Of a stretch of 64,000 bases of DNA, positions 19,940 to 29,523 are shown in pieces (position 1 is the first letter of the stretch; each line of letters starts with the position of its first letter). The stretch is from JACVRW01 sp963819115 (GTDB taxonomy: Bacteria; Actinomycetota; Thermoleophilia; Solirubrobacterales; Thermoleophilaceae). The DNA lies in assembly GCA_963819115.1 (NCBI GenBank), contig CAWFUR010000011.1:372001-436000 (forward strand), read 5' to 3'. Under the pieces are notes generated by a model, which had not been told where the DNA came from, did no database searches, and was given only the letters and a program-made list of their open reading frames with translations. Made by a program: the position numbers and the translations under genes.

Positions 19940-22900
19940 AGCTCACCGAGGAGCAGCTTGAGGCGGTCGAGCGCCGCGACGGCTCCCTGATGGTCCGCGC
20001 CGGGGCGGGCACCGGCAAGACGACGGTGCTGGTGGAGCGCTTCGTGCGGGCCGTGGTGGACGACGCCGTGCCGGTGGAGTCCATGCTCGCCATCACCTTC
20101 ACGGACAAGGCCGCGGCCGAGATGCGGACCCGGGTGCGCCGGCGCCTTCTGGAGCTGGGGCGGCGCGAGGAGGCACGGGCCGCCGAGAGCGCCTCCATCT
20201 CGACCATCCACGGGTTCTGCAGCCGCCTCCTTCGCGCCCACGCGCTGAGGGCGGGCATCGACCCGGACTTCCGGCTGCTCGAGGAGCTGGAGTCCGAGCG
20301 CCTCGCGGTGGACGCCTTCGACCGCGCGCTGGAGGACTTCCTCGGCGTCACGGCGGACGCCGACCAGCCCGAGCACGATCCGGACCGTCTGGAGATGGTG
20401 GCCTCGTACACCCCGGACTCGCTGCGCGACATGGTGCGTGCGGCTCACGCGAAGCTGCGAAGCCGGGGCGAGCGGCGCCCCGCCCTCGAGGCTTCGGGGC
20501 TCCCCGAGCCGGCGGGGGAGCGCGAGCGGCTGGAGCCGGCGGCGCGCACGGCGCTCGCCGAGCTCTCGGCGGGGCCGTCGGGCGTTCAGGTGGCGCGGGG
20601 GATCGAGCGGCTCCAACAGTGCCTGGACGTACTCGAGGGCCTGGCGCCAGACGCGCTGGCCGAGCCCGGCGCGCTGGGCAAGCTGCGCCTCACGGGCAGT
20701 GCCAAGGCGCTCTGCACCCCCGTGTGCGAGGAGTACGGGGAGGCGCTTTTGGCCTTCACCGAGCTGTGCGTGGCCCGGCGCGAGCACCTCGACCGCGAGC
20801 TGCTTCGCCGGCTGCTCGACTTCTACACCGAGCGCTACGAGGAGGCCAAACGCGAGCGCTCGGCGCTGGACTTCGAGGACCTCCAGCTGCTCGTGCGCGA
20901 CCTGCTGGTGGCCGACGCCGGGCTGCGCGAGCACTACTCCACCCGGTACGAGCACGTGTTCGTGGACGAGTACCAGGACGTGAACCCGCTTCAGAGCGAG
21001 CTGATCGAGCTGATCGCCGGGAAGAACCTCTTCCGCGTGGGCGACGAGAACCAGTCGATCTACGGGTTCCGCCACGCCGACGTGTCGGTGTTCCGCAACC
21101 ATCGCGAGCGGGCCGTGGCCGAGGGTCGCGCGGCCAGCATCACCGTGAACTTCAGGACGCGCGGCGAGGTGCTGGACGCCATCGACCTCGCCTTCGAGCG
21201 CACCTTCGGGGAGGACTTCGAGCCGCTCCGCGAGGCTCCCGGCGCGCGCGGGGACGGCACCGGAGCCCCGTCCGTGGAGGTGCTCGCGGTGCACCGGGAC
21301 CCGCAGGCCTGGGAGGAGGTGCTGGCCGAAGGGGCGCTCGGGTCCGCCATGGAGGGCGTGCCCGCCTGGCGCGCGCTCGAGGCCCGGCTTCTGGCCAAGC
21401 GCATCGACGAGCTGACCCGCACGGACGAGGCCGACTGGGGAGACGTGGTGGTGCTGCTGCGCGCCACCACCAGCATGTCCGTGTACGAGCGCGCGCTGGA
21501 GGAGCGGGGTGTGCCCACCCACGTGGTCGGCGGACGCGGCTACTGGAGCCAGCAGCAGGTGCTGGACCTGCGCCACTGGCTGGCCGCCCTGGCCAACCCG
21601 CTGGACGAGCTGTCGCTGTATTCGGTGCTCGGATCGCCGCTCGTGGGGCTCGGGCTCGACTCGGTGGCGCTCGTGGCCCGCTGTGCACGCCGCGAGCGCA
21701 AGGATCCGCTCTGGGCCATCCGGGAAGCCCTGGAGCAGGGCCAGGGGCACTGGCTCGCACAGGTGCTCCCGCCGGACGACTGGAGGCGGCTGGGGACGTT
21801 CCTCACCCGCTTCGACGCCGAGCGCCGGGCGGCCACGCGCGTGGCCCTCGAGACGCTGATCGACCGGGCGGTGACCAGCACGGGGTATGACCGCCACCTG
21901 CTCTCCCTCCACCAGGGCGAGCGCCGGATGGCGAACGTGCGCAAGCTGATGCGGATGGCCCGCGAGTTCGAGGCGGACGAGGGCCGTGACCTGCGCGGCT
22001 TCATCGACGCCGTCACCGAGCGCGACGCGATCCAGACCCGCGAGGGGGAGGCTCCGCTCGAGGGGGAGGCGCTGAACGCGGTGCGGCTGATGACCATCCA
22101 CCGCGCCAAGGGCCTCGAGTTCCCGGTGGTGGCCGTTGCCGATCTGGGCAAGCTGGCCCGGGAGGACGACGGCCGGCTGCGGATCTCGGCGGACGGGGAC
22201 GCCGGCCTGCGCCTGGCCTCCATCGGCGGCGGGGTGGTGAACTCGCCCCAGCTGGACCGCATCAAGAAGGAGCAGAAGACGGCGGGCGAGGCGGAGGAGC
22301 GGCGGATCTTCTACGTGGCCGCCACGCGGGCGCAGCGCCACCTGATCCTCAGCGGCGCCACGAATCTCGAGACACGTCCGCAGCCGGACGAGATGCAGGA
22401 GCCGATGCGCTGGATCTGGCGGGGGTTCTGTCCCGGTGTGCCGGACGACGCGGCGTTTGGGATCCACCTCGACCGCTACGACGGGCGTGAGGTGCGGGTG
22501 GCCTGGCAGCTGCTCACCCCGGCCACCGCCCCCGGGCTGCTCCCGGCAGCCGACCTCTCGCCGGGCGTGGCCGCGCCGGCCGAGCCCCCGGACCATCAGC
22601 AGCCTGAGCTCGCGCTGGCCGCGGTGCCCGCGCCGCGGGCCCTGCCCGTCAGCCGCATCAGCTACTCCGGGCTCGAGGCCTACCGGCGCTGCTCCTACCG
22701 CTTCTACCTCGAGCGCGCCCTGCGGCTGCGGCCGGTGGAGTCGCCCGTGTCTCCGGAGCAGCGGGCCGCGCCGGGCCTCGGCGCCCTGGTCCGCGGCTCG
22801 CTCGTGCACCAGCTGCTCGAGGAGCTCGACTTCCAGCACCCGCGGGTGCCCGACGCGGCCGAGGTGGAGGCGCTCGTGACCCCGCACGCTCCGGTCCGCA

Positions 22901-23457
22901 CCGAGGACGTGGAGGACCTGCGGGCCATGGTGGCCGCCTTCACCGGCTCCGAGCTGTTCGCCCGGGTGGCCGCCGCGCGCCGGGTCCGCAGCGAGCTGCC
23001 GTTCGCCTTCACCCTGGAGCCCCCGGGGGCCGGCGGGCGAAGGCTCGTGGTGAACGGAGTGGTGGACGTCTACGCCACCGAGGCAGACGGAGCGCTGGTG
23101 GTGGACTACAAGAGCGACGCCCTCGACGGCCGCGATCCCGAGGAGCTCTGCGCCCGGTCGTACGCCACCCAGCGGCTCGTGTACGCCCTGGCCGCCCTGC
23201 GGTCCGGTGCCTCACGGGTCGAGGTGGTGCACTGCTTCCTCGAGCGCCCGGACGACCTGGCCGTGGTCTCGTACGGCGCGGACGAGGCCTCCGGGCTCGA
23301 GGCACAGCTGCTCGAGGTGGCCCGCGGAGTGGTGGAGGCTCGCTTCGAGCCCACCGCCTCGCCGCACCGCGAGCTCTGCGGCGACTGCCCCGGACGGGCC
23401 TCGCTCTGCAGCTGGGGACCAGAGCAAACCCTGGCCGAGCCCGCCCTCGCCGGCTGA
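19936..23457 (+). CDS. AddA-like UvrD-family helicase with C-terminal RecB nuclease
   Basis: 1173 residues. SF1 helicase motifs in order: Walker A RAGAGTGKTTVL (residue ~25), Ia ITFTDKAAAEM, II VFVDEYQD, III GDENQSIYGFR, V MTIHRAKGLEFP, VI YVAATRAQRHL. The C-terminal nuclease domain has NGVVDVYA...VVDYKSDA (about residues 1045-1065) and a final cysteine cluster (LCGDCPGRASLC). With the upstream AddB-like protein it should form the double-strand-break resection machine. GTG 19936 has AGGAG at 19925-19929, 6 nt upstream, and overlaps the previous stop, so translation is coupled. Confidence 0.9.
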   Translation: MKLTEEQLEAVERRDGSLMVRAGAGTGKTTVLVERFVRAVVDDAVPVESMLAITFTDKAAAEMRTRVRRRLLELGRREEARAAESASISTIHGFCSRLLRAHALRAGIDPDFRLLEELESERLAVDAFDRALEDFLGVTADADQPEHDPDRLEMVASYTPDSLRDMVRAAHAKLRSRGERRPALEASGLPEPAGERERLEPAARTALAELSAGPSGVQVARGIERLQQCLDVLEGLAPDALAEPGALGKLRLTGSAKALCTPVCEEYGEALLAFTELCVARREHLDRELLRRLLDFYTERYEEAKRERSALDFEDLQLLVRDLLVADAGLREHYSTRYEHVFVDEYQDVNPLQSELIELIAGKNLFRVGDENQSIYGFRHADVSVFRNHRERAVAEGRAASITVNFRTRGEVLDAIDLAFERTFGEDFEPLREAPGARGDGTGAPSVEVLAVHRDPQAWEEVLAEGALGSAMEGVPAWRALEARLLAKRIDELTRTDEADWGDVVVLLRATTSMSVYERALEERGVPTHVVGGRGYWSQQQVLDLRHWLAALANPLDELSLYSVLGSPLVGLGLDSVALVARCARRERKDPLWAIREALEQGQGHWLAQVLPPDDWRRLGTFLTRFDAERRAATRVALETLIDRAVTSTGYDRHLLSLHQGERRMANVRKLMRMAREFEADEGRDLRGFIDAVTERDAIQTREGEAPLEGEALNAVRLMTIHRAKGLEFPVVAVADLGKLAREDDGRLRISADGDAGLRLASIGGGVVNSPQLDRIKKEQKTAGEAEERRIFYVAATRAQRHLILSGATNLETRPQPDEMQEPMRWIWRGFCPGVPDDAAFGIHLDRYDGREVRVAWQLLTPATAPGLLPAADLSPGVAAPAEPPDHQQPELALAAVPAPRALPVSRISYSGLEAYRRCSYRFYLERALRLRPVESPVSPEQRAAPGLGALVRGSLVHQLLEELDFQHPRVPDAAEVEALVTPHAPVRTEDVEDLRAMVAAFTGSELFARVAAARRVRSELPFAFTLEPPGAGGRRLVVNGVVDVYATEADGALVVDYKSDALDGRDPEELCARSYATQRLVYALAALRSGASRVEVVHCFLERPDDLAVVSYGADEASGLEAQLLEVARGVVEARFEPTASPHRELCGDCPGRASLCSWGPEQTLAEPALAG

Positions 23458-23532
23458 AAAGCGGCTTTCCGTCAGGGGCGGGGCCTATCTTCCGACTCGT
23501 CCAGCATGCGAACCGAAGGGGAGTCCAGGCAG

Positions 23533-23988
23533 ATGCCCCTCTGCTTCATCGAGCCGCAGGAAGCGATCAGAGTCGTAGCCGAGAGCATCGGCCGCGAAGC
23601 GCGTAGGCAGCTCCTAGGGGAGGTGGTCCGCGCGTGGGTCGACGAGATCCCCGACGACGAGCTCGCCGTGCACTACGCGAAGGCCGTCGACGAGCTCGAC
23701 GACGACGACCTGTCGATGCTCGCCGCCTGGCATGCCTCTCTGGAGGTCGGGCACCCGATCGCCAACAAGGATTTCCTCCTCCGGGCCTTCCGCCACCTCG
23801 GCGCGCACCGCCGCGAGGCGCTGAAGATCGCCGCCGGATTCAAGGGCGACGACGCCTTCGAGGCCGGCGTCAGCGAGGAGCAGGCGCTGGACACGGTGCT
23901 TCCCTGGCTTTCGCACGAGCGGCTGGTGGAGCTCGCCGCCGAGGCCGTCGAGCTGTACTGCTGGGACAGGCTGGGCTCCGACAACTAG
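23533..23988 (+). CDS. Hypothetical acidic helical protein
   Basis: 151 residues, not recognised. Rich in helix-forming, acidic residues (DELDDDDLSMLAAWHASLEVG) with no transmembrane segment or metal motif. The ATG at 23533 is chosen because of GGGGAG at 23519-23524; an ATG at 23506 lies eight bases after the probable transcription start of a TATCTT -10 box (23486-23491) and is the alternative. It is followed, with overlap, by the thermonuclease gene, so the two are probably co-transcribed. Confidence 0.65.
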   Translation: MPLCFIEPQEAIRVVAESIGREARRQLLGEVVRAWVDEIPDDELAVHYAKAVDELDDDDLSMLAAWHASLEVGHPIANKDFLLRAFRHLGAHRREALKIAAGFKGDDAFEAGVSEEQALDTVLPWLSHERLVELAAEAVELYCWDRLGSDN

Positions 23989-24497
23989 GCCGGCCGCTCC
24001 TCGCGGTCGCCCTCGTCCTCCTCGCCGGCTGCGGCAGTTCGAGCGACGGACCTCCTTCCTCCTCGTTCCCCGGCCCGGGGGCGAGCGCCCGCCCTGGCAC
24101 GCTCGAGGCGGTCAGCGACGGCGACACCATTCGGCTGGCCGGCATCGGGCGGGTGCGCCTGATCGGAATCGACACCCCGGAGGTCTACGGGCGGGTGGAG
24201 TGCTTCGGGCGCGAGGCGTCCAACTTCGTCAAGGGGCTGCTTGCTCCCGGTGCGCGGGTGCGCTACCGGCCGGGTCGCGAGGAGCGCGACCGCTACGGGC
24301 GACTGCTGGCCTACGTCTGGCTCCCGGACGGCCGCTTCCTCAACGGGCTTCTCGTGTCGGGCGGCTACGCGCAGCCGCTGACGATCCCACCCAATGTGGA
24401 GTTCGCGGACCGCTTCGTGGCCGCCGCGCGCCGTGCGCGTGAGCGCAGGCGCGGGCTCTGGGGTCGCCCCGGCTGTGCCGCCCGCCAGCAGCGTTAG
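23958..24497 (+). CDS. Secreted thermonuclease (SNase-like) lipoprotein, non-standard start
   Basis: About 179 residues. A lipoprotein signal (PLLAVALVLLAGC) is followed by a staphylococcal-nuclease fold: VSDGDTIRLAG, RLIGIDTPE (the catalytic-loop Asp/Glu pattern), YRPGREERDRYGRLLAYVW (second catalytic Arg) and a C-terminal helix. It should degrade DNA/RNA outside the cell. No ATG, GTG or TTG exists in this frame between the signal peptide and 23634, so a CTG at 23958 or 23961, inside the end of the upstream gene, is the likely start. Converges on the pilin-like operon with a TTAG stop overlap. Confidence 0.72.
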   Translation: MLGQAGLRQLGRPLLAVALVLLAGCGSSSDGPPSSSFPGPGASARPGTLEAVSDGDTIRLAGIGRVRLIGIDTPEVYGRVECFGREASNFVKGLLAPGARVRYRPGREERDRYGRLLAYVWLPDGRFLNGLLVSGGYAQPLTIPPNVEFADRFVAAARRARERRRGLWGRPGCAARQQR

Positions 24498-26050
24498 CGG
24501 GGCGGTACCTGCTCGTTCTGGCGCACGATCTGCCAGGGCGAGTCGGTGGGGGTGATGAAGAACGGAGGTTCGCGGTTCTTCAGGCGGTAGTTGTAGTCGT
24601 AGGACTTGACGTAGCCCGAGGCCACGCTTCCGCCTGAGAAGGTGCCCACCGCGCCGCGGTAGTACTGCGCGATGGCGCCGTAGACCGTGAGCGTCCCCAG
24701 AGGGTTGCCGCAGTACCAGTTGTCCACGATGAATGAGTGGTTCAGGGCCAGGATCGCGGCATCGATCGTGATGCTTCCGGGACCGCCGGTGGCGTTGCCG
24801 TTGCAGCTACCGAAGGAGTAGTTGACGGGGTGGTAGACGCGCACGAAGTTGTTCGCAATCAGCCCTGCCAGCACGCCCTGCGCCGAGCTTCCCCGCTTCA
24901 GGTCGTCCGTGACGATGATGTCGTTGTCGGCGCCGATCGTGATGTCCTTGTTGTAGGTCCCCGAGACCTGGACGTCCCCGCAGGTGGACTGGAGCGCATC
25001 AGTTGTGCGGAAGTTGTTCTGACGCTGGTACCCCTGTGTGCAGGACACGTTGTTCACGTAGATCACGCCGTTGGGGGGCAGGGCCAGGCCCGTCCTCGAG
25101 CCTCCGGGGTAGGTCACGTCCATGGTGTCGCCCTTGAGCACGATCCTCGTCTGGCCGTTGAACTGGTACGTGCTGGTGGCGATGTTCTTGAGCTCGGCGT
25201 TCGAGGTCGGCATGGGCAGCACGCCGGCGGGATAGGAGAGGGTGCCGTTGAAGTTGGGAGCCGCGCTGCAGCCGTTGGTGGCGAAGTAGCCCGGCGTGTT
25301 CTGGTTCAGCTCGACGATGTCGTTGGCGTCCACTCCGAAGTCCGGCGAGCCGCACACCAGGATGCTGTCGTTCGAGTGGAAGGGGCCGCGGATCGCGTCC
25401 GCGTTGATGAAGCTGATCGTGTCGCAGAAGCTGGTGCGCGACTGGCGCGGCGCGTCGCACTCGTTGCTGGCCTTCGCCTGATCGCTGCTCGAGCTGTAGG
25501 CCGACGGGTCGGAGGTCTCCCGGTTGGTGAAGTAGAGGAAGTCGATGAAGCCCTTGCGGCGCAGGGTGGCGATGATGCTGCGTTTGCGCGAGCCCATCGT
25601 GCCGGTGGACCGGATCCGGAAGGCGCCGGTCGAGGGATCGATCATCGACGCCTGGTTGTTCTCGATGCAGGTTGAGAAGCCGGTCGCGGGGAGCAGCTCG
25701 ATCCTATACCGGGCGGTGCTGCCGGGAATTGCCCTGGACACGCGCGGATCGACGGCCGGGGTGGTCCCGTTCCACTGCTGGTTCACCGGGCTGGTGCCGG
25801 GCCCGTCCGGTGGGGTCACGTTCGTGCAGTGCACGTAGTAGCTCGTGTCCTGGGCCAGGCGCGTCAGGTAGTAGGAGATGCCGGCCTCCGCCGCCCCGTT
25901 GGCCTGCTTGTAGTCCTCGTCCTTCTTCGAGAACCCGATGTCAGGGTTCACGACGGTGAAGCTCGCGGCCACCAGCAGGCCGCCGACGAGCAGCACGCCC
26001 ATCAGGGTGACGCTGGTGAACCCCTTCTGACAGCGATGGATCAGACGCAT
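24494..26050 (-). CDS. PilX/GspK-like large minor pilin
   Basis: 518 residues. The N-terminus is prepilin-like: basic leader, glycine, then FTSVTLMGVLLVGGLLVAAS (KG|FTSVT cleavage site at about residue 10). Unlike its two operon partners, the residue at mature position 5 is Thr, not Glu. The large secreted C-terminal part contains several Cys (possible disulphides) and long beta-rich, Asn/Ser/Thr-rich stretches, including a region resembling filamentous surface proteins. Third gene of an operon; its ATG lies 10 nt inside the preceding pilin gene. A tip or initiating pilin role is inferred from the missing Glu5 and size. Confidence 0.75.
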   Translation of the reverse strand: MRLIHRCQKGFTSVTLMGVLLVGGLLVAASFTVVNPDIGFSKKDEDYKQANGAAEAGISYYLTRLAQDTSYYVHCTNVTPPDGPGTSPVNQQWNGTTPAVDPRVSRAIPGSTARYRIELLPATGFSTCIENNQASMIDPSTGAFRIRSTGTMGSRKRSIIATLRRKGFIDFLYFTNRETSDPSAYSSSSDQAKASNECDAPRQSRTSFCDTISFINADAIRGPFHSNDSILVCGSPDFGVDANDIVELNQNTPGYFATNGCSAAPNFNGTLSYPAGVLPMPTSNAELKNIATSTYQFNGQTRIVLKGDTMDVTYPGGSRTGLALPPNGVIYVNNVSCTQGYQRQNNFRTTDALQSTCGDVQVSGTYNKDITIGADNDIIVTDDLKRGSSAQGVLAGLIANNFVRVYHPVNYSFGSCNGNATGGPGSITIDAAILALNHSFIVDNWYCGNPLGTLTVYGAIAQYYRGAVGTFSGGSVASGYVKSYDYNYRLKNREPPFFITPTDSPWQIVRQNEQVPPR

Positions 26051-26742
26051 CGTGCTCCCGCCTCCGGCTTCGTCGGGTCCGACACTCTCGAGACCACGTC
26101 GTCCTCGAGCACGGCGGAATTTCGGTCCTCGGTCAGTGGGCGGTCGGCGTATACGCGGAACCCGACCTTGATGACCGCGACGCGGGAGACGGTCGTTGAG
26201 GTGAGGGGCACCGCCATCTGCTGCAGCGTGCCGTCGGTGGTGCCGTTCTGATACTGGAAGTAGCGGAACATGTCGCGCGGACCGCTGGTGTCCGGAATCC
26301 GGTCCACCTTCGTCAGCAGCGTCGTGGTCACCGGGGTGCCCGTGAAGGTCAGATCGGGGTAGGTGCCCACCCCATCGGTCACGGACTCGGTGATGGTGCT
26401 CGCGGTGGAATCGAAGGTGAGCGTGCGCTTCTTCGCGTTCACGCTGCCGTCGCTGAGGTCCGCGTAAAAGCTCGCGGTCGATGCGTTGCTGCCGGGCACG
26501 AGTGGGGGATTGGAGGTGCCGATGCAGACCCCGGAGCGCAGCTGGCGGGTGATGAGCGACATGGCCTGGCGCCCGCGCTGGAGCGCCTCCGTGCGGTCTG
26601 CCACCTGGCCCGAGGCCACGAAGGTCCGGTCCAGCAGCATGAAGGCGGCCATGAGCACCACCAGGCCGATGGTCATGGCCACCAGCACCTCGATGAGGGT
26701 CATTCCGCGTTCGCTGGAGAGCCGGCGGCCGATCACGGGCAC
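26041..26742 (-). CDS. PilW-like minor prepilin
   Basis: 233 residues. Class III-type prepilin leader ERG|MTLIEVLVAM with Glu5 present, then a hydrophobic helix (TIGLVVLMAAFMLLDRTF) and a globular C-terminal domain with a single Cys pair (VCIG, and Cys at the C-terminus). Minor pilins of this type are assembled into type IV pilus-like or type II secretion pseudopili. Start: GTG 26742, or GTG 26736, which overlaps the upstream stop as GTGA; the leader is short either way. Middle gene of the three-gene operon. Confidence 0.8.
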   Translation of the reverse strand: MPVIGRRLSSERGMTLIEVLVAMTIGLVVLMAAFMLLDRTFVASGQVADRTEALQRGRQAMSLITRQLRSGVCIGTSNPPLVPGSNASTASFYADLSDGSVNAKKRTLTFDSTASTITESVTDGVGTYPDLTFTGTPVTTTLLTKVDRIPDTSGPRDMFRYFQYQNGTTDGTLQQMAVPLTSTTVSRVAVIKVGFRVYADRPLTEDRNSAVLEDDVVSRVSDPTKPEAGARCV

Positions 26743-28265
26743 ACCGCCCCGCCGCTGGCCTTGCGGTTGAGCTGGATCTTGATCGCGCCGCTGGTGGTCT
26801 GGCTCGTGGTGGTCCCGCCGGCGGAGGTGTTGTTGATCGTGTCGTCGATCTTGTTCGAGCTGGTCTCCGTGGCCACGGTCGTGGTCTGCTTGCTGTCCCA
26901 GCCGCTGCTCGTGCGCACATCGGCGCGCCCGTAGCTCGTTCCGGAATAGGCGCAGACCGTGTACTTGCCGTAGGGGTAGCCGGGGAGCGGCAGAACGCCG
27001 GTGGAGCTTGTGCTCTGGGTGGGGAAGGTGTTCGTGCAGCCGGAGTCGGCCGTCTTCATGATGACCGTGGCGCCGCTCTGGACCGTGGTGCCGTTGACCT
27101 TGTAGACCACGAGGTTGATCGACGGAACGCGGACCGTGAGCACGGTGCTCGTGACGCCAGGCGTGACCGGCACGGCGCTCGGGCTTGCGCCGTAGTTGGT
27201 GGGGTCGTTGGCATCGCAGGCCCCGGCATAGACGCCGTAGCCGTCGGCGAAGGGGAACAGCCCGCTGATGCCCACCAAGGTCGCGTCACCCGGCGCCGCG
27301 CTCGTCAACGTCTTCTGCTTTATGTACGGCGGATCGAGCTTGGCGTTCCCCACCGTGATCCAGCGCGTCTTCTGGTTGGACACGGTGGTGCCGTTCACCA
27401 CCGTCTGGAAGGAGGCGTTGATCCCGGCTGGGCTATCCATCACGAGGCCGGCGGTGGTGGTCTGGCCCTGAATCGAGCTGATGCTGCCGGTGACCGGTGA
27501 CTCGCCCTGCCAGCCAACGTCGCTCGAATGGGTGGCCGAGATGTCGTAGTCGCCGACGTCGATGAACGGGAACACGGCGCATCCGAGGTCGTTGCTGGTC
27601 GCCAGGTAGGAGTTCGTGCCCGTGAGGCTGACGCTGACGCCCGTGACCGGCTGGCCATCGCGGTCGAGGATCTGCACGCCCACGGTGCCCTCGCCGTCGG
27701 CGAAGGTGCCGGGTCCCGGTGACACGAGGCTCGACTCGACCACGTTTCCGCGGGTGAGCGCCGAGCTCACCGTGGAGACGATCCGAAGGTTGGCCGCGGT
27801 CTTCGAGGCGCTCGAGCAGCTGATCCCGTTGCTGCTCGCGTCCACCGCCCAGCTGGAGCTGGACACCACCGTGTAGTTCACGTCGCGCACCTTCACGGTG
27901 CGCGTGGTCGGTGTGCCGATCAGGCCCACAAGGGTCTCGGGGGCCAGCCCGCGCATCCGCTCCTGGTCCTGCTCGGCCAGCGTTGCCGCGACCGTGCGGG
28001 CCTTGTTGCGACCTCCGGTCTTCTGCGCGCCGTCGATGCCGTTCAGCAACGCGGTGGTGGCCATGGCGAGCAGGACCGCACCCACCAGGACCTCGACGAG
28101 AATCGAGCCGGACTCGGAGGAGAGCCGGGGCCGGGGCCGCGCCGGGCGCGGGATGCGCTCCGGGGGCTTGGGCCGGAATATGAGCGCCGCGAGCGCGAGC
28201 AGGATCGTGGGCGCCCACGCGGGAGCGCCGTCGAGCACGTCGAGGAGTGTTCCGAGGTCGTACAA
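26733..28265 (-). CDS. PilV-like minor prepilin with large beta-rich C-terminal region
   Basis: 510 residues. An N-terminal hydrophobic segment (residues 18-30), then a prepilin motif SESG|SILVEVLVGAVLLAM (Glu5 present, about residues 52-67). After a helix the protein continues with two or more beta-sandwich-like modules (GVQILDRDGQPVTGVSVSLTG and a Thr/Ser-rich repeat near the C-terminus), an unusually long ectodomain for a PilV-type protein. The start is TTG 28265, after AGGAAG; the extra N-terminal helix means leader processing may be atypical. First gene of the operon; no PilB/C/D genes occur in this window. Confidence 0.75.
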   Translation of the reverse strand: MYDLGTLLDVLDGAPAWAPTILLALAALIFRPKPPERIPRPARPRPRLSSESGSILVEVLVGAVLLAMATTALLNGIDGAQKTGGRNKARTVAATLAEQDQERMRGLAPETLVGLIGTPTTRTVKVRDVNYTVVSSSSWAVDASSNGISCSSASKTAANLRIVSTVSSALTRGNVVESSLVSPGPGTFADGEGTVGVQILDRDGQPVTGVSVSLTGTNSYLATSNDLGCAVFPFIDVGDYDISATHSSDVGWQGESPVTGSISSIQGQTTTAGLVMDSPAGINASFQTVVNGTTVSNQKTRWITVGNAKLDPPYIKQKTLTSAAPGDATLVGISGLFPFADGYGVYAGACDANDPTNYGASPSAVPVTPGVTSTVLTVRVPSINLVVYKVNGTTVQSGATVIMKTADSGCTNTFPTQSTSSTGVLPLPGYPYGKYTVCAYSGTSYGRADVRTSSGWDSKQTTTVATETSSNKIDDTINNTSAGGTTTSQTTSGAIKIQLNRKASGGAVCP

Positions 28266-28425
28266 GCGAGTCTTCCTGCTGCGGTTGCGACTTCAGAACC
28301 GGTATCGGCGGTTGGGGCGGCCTACTTAACGCGTGACTGCCCTCCTTGGACGCCCTTCGCCGCCTTCCGGGACCGCGCAACGCCTCTTGCGGGTGGGCCC
28401 CGGGCGGTGGTTGACTACGGCAGTT

Positions 28426-29391
28426 GTGACCGCGACGCTTCCCAGCGAGATCCAGCAGGTATTCGACCGCTTCGTCACGGCCGAGTACACCGCGCTAGAT
28501 CGCGCCGGCCAGCCGATCACCTGGCCGATAACCCCGTACTACCGCCCGGGGGAGCCGTGCATAGACCTGACCACGGGGCTCGGGTACCCGAAGAAGGCGC
28601 ACGACGCCCGCCGCAACCCGAAGGTCGCCCTGCTCTTCTCGGACCCCACCGGGAGCGGCATCGACGAGGCACTACAGGTGCTCGTGCAGGGCACGGCCGA
28701 CGTTGACGATCGTGACCTCGACGCCAACCGCGAGCGGTACGTGGCCGAGTCGGTCGAGAAGCTGCCGGCCGCCGCGGGCATGCTGCCGCCCAAGCCCCTG
28801 CGGCGGATGTTCAACTGGTACTTCGCGCGCATCTACGTGCACGTTCGCCCCGAGCGCATCTACGTGTGGCGATCGGGAGAGCTGTCCGCTCCGCCCGAGC
28901 TGTTCGACACGCGTATGGAGGAGGTGCGCTCCGGCCACGGCGAGGAGCCCCCGGCGCCGCTGGCGGACACCCAGGGGGGCGAGCCGGTTTGGGATCAGCG
29001 CATGGACGAGCTGGGCGAGCGTTATCCCGAGGCCGTGGTGACCCTCGTGGCACCGGATGGGTTTCCGTTCTCGATGCGACTGCCCATCGAGGTGGACCGG
29101 ACGACTCGCCGGCTCCGCATCGGAGGCGCCCCTCTGGGGGTTCCCTGGCAGCCCGGCCTCGCGTGCGTGACAGCGCACGACCACGCGCCCGACTTCACCT
29201 GGCAGCGGAACTTCCAGGTCCGGGGCGATCTGGTGGAAGACGGCGGATCCTGGACGCTGATCCCGCACCGGATGGTGGGGGGCTTCGAGCTGCCCCCCGG
29301 ATCGAACCTGGACCGCTACCGGGCGAACGGGAAGAAGGTCCTCAAATTCCGGAAGATCGCCCGCCGGGAGATGAAGAACCGCCCGGGCTAG
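28426..29391 (+). CDS. Pyridoxamine 5'-phosphate oxidase-like flavin/F420-type protein
   Basis: 321 residues. Two split-barrel halves: the first (residues 1-120) has TAEYTALDRAGQPITWPI and RRNPKVALLFSD, typical of PNPOx-fold FMN/F420-binding proteins; the second (from about 180) repeats the pattern (YPEAVVTLVAPDGFPFSMRLP). Such proteins bind a flavin or F420 and may act as reductases; no specific substrate is seen. GTG 28426 is taken as start because the fold begins there; a TTG at 28411 is an alternative. The stop codon runs into repeat copies 5a/5b. Confidence 0.78.
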   Translation: MTATLPSEIQQVFDRFVTAEYTALDRAGQPITWPITPYYRPGEPCIDLTTGLGYPKKAHDARRNPKVALLFSDPTGSGIDEALQVLVQGTADVDDRDLDANRERYVAESVEKLPAAAGMLPPKPLRRMFNWYFARIYVHVRPERIYVWRSGELSAPPELFDTRMEEVRSGHGEEPPAPLADTQGGEPVWDQRMDELGERYPEAVVTLVAPDGFPFSMRLPIEVDRTTRRLRIGGAPLGVPWQPGLACVTAHDHAPDFTWQRNFQVRGDLVEDGGSWTLIPHRMVGGFELPPGSNLDRYRANGKKVLKFRKIARREMKNRPG

Positions 29392-29484
29392 GGAGGAGCG
29401 GAGCCCGATCGGTGATCGGGCGAGCACCGGACCATGGATTCCGGAGCGGAGCCCGATCGGTGATCGGGCGAGCACCGGACCACG
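29391..29484. repeat. Dispersed palindromic repeat, two tandem copies (5a, 5b)
   Basis: Copies at 29391-29435 and 29442-29484, both with core CCCGATCGGTGATCGGG and tail GCGAGCACCGGACCA. They lie between two genes in the same direction, immediately after the PNPOx-like stop codon and before the candidate small RNA unit. Confidence 0.9.
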
Positions 29485-29523
29485 CATTTTTCGCAAGGTG
29501 CGGGGACCTGCTCCGGTTCCCCC

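Noticed and set aside
19909..22887. 992-residue open frame on the minus strand opposite the AddA-like helicase
   Set aside because: GC-rich codon bias leaves long open frames on the opposite strand; the sequence shows no domain and lies fully inside a clear helicase gene. The same applies to 3436-5424, 60148-61863 and 61436-62626.
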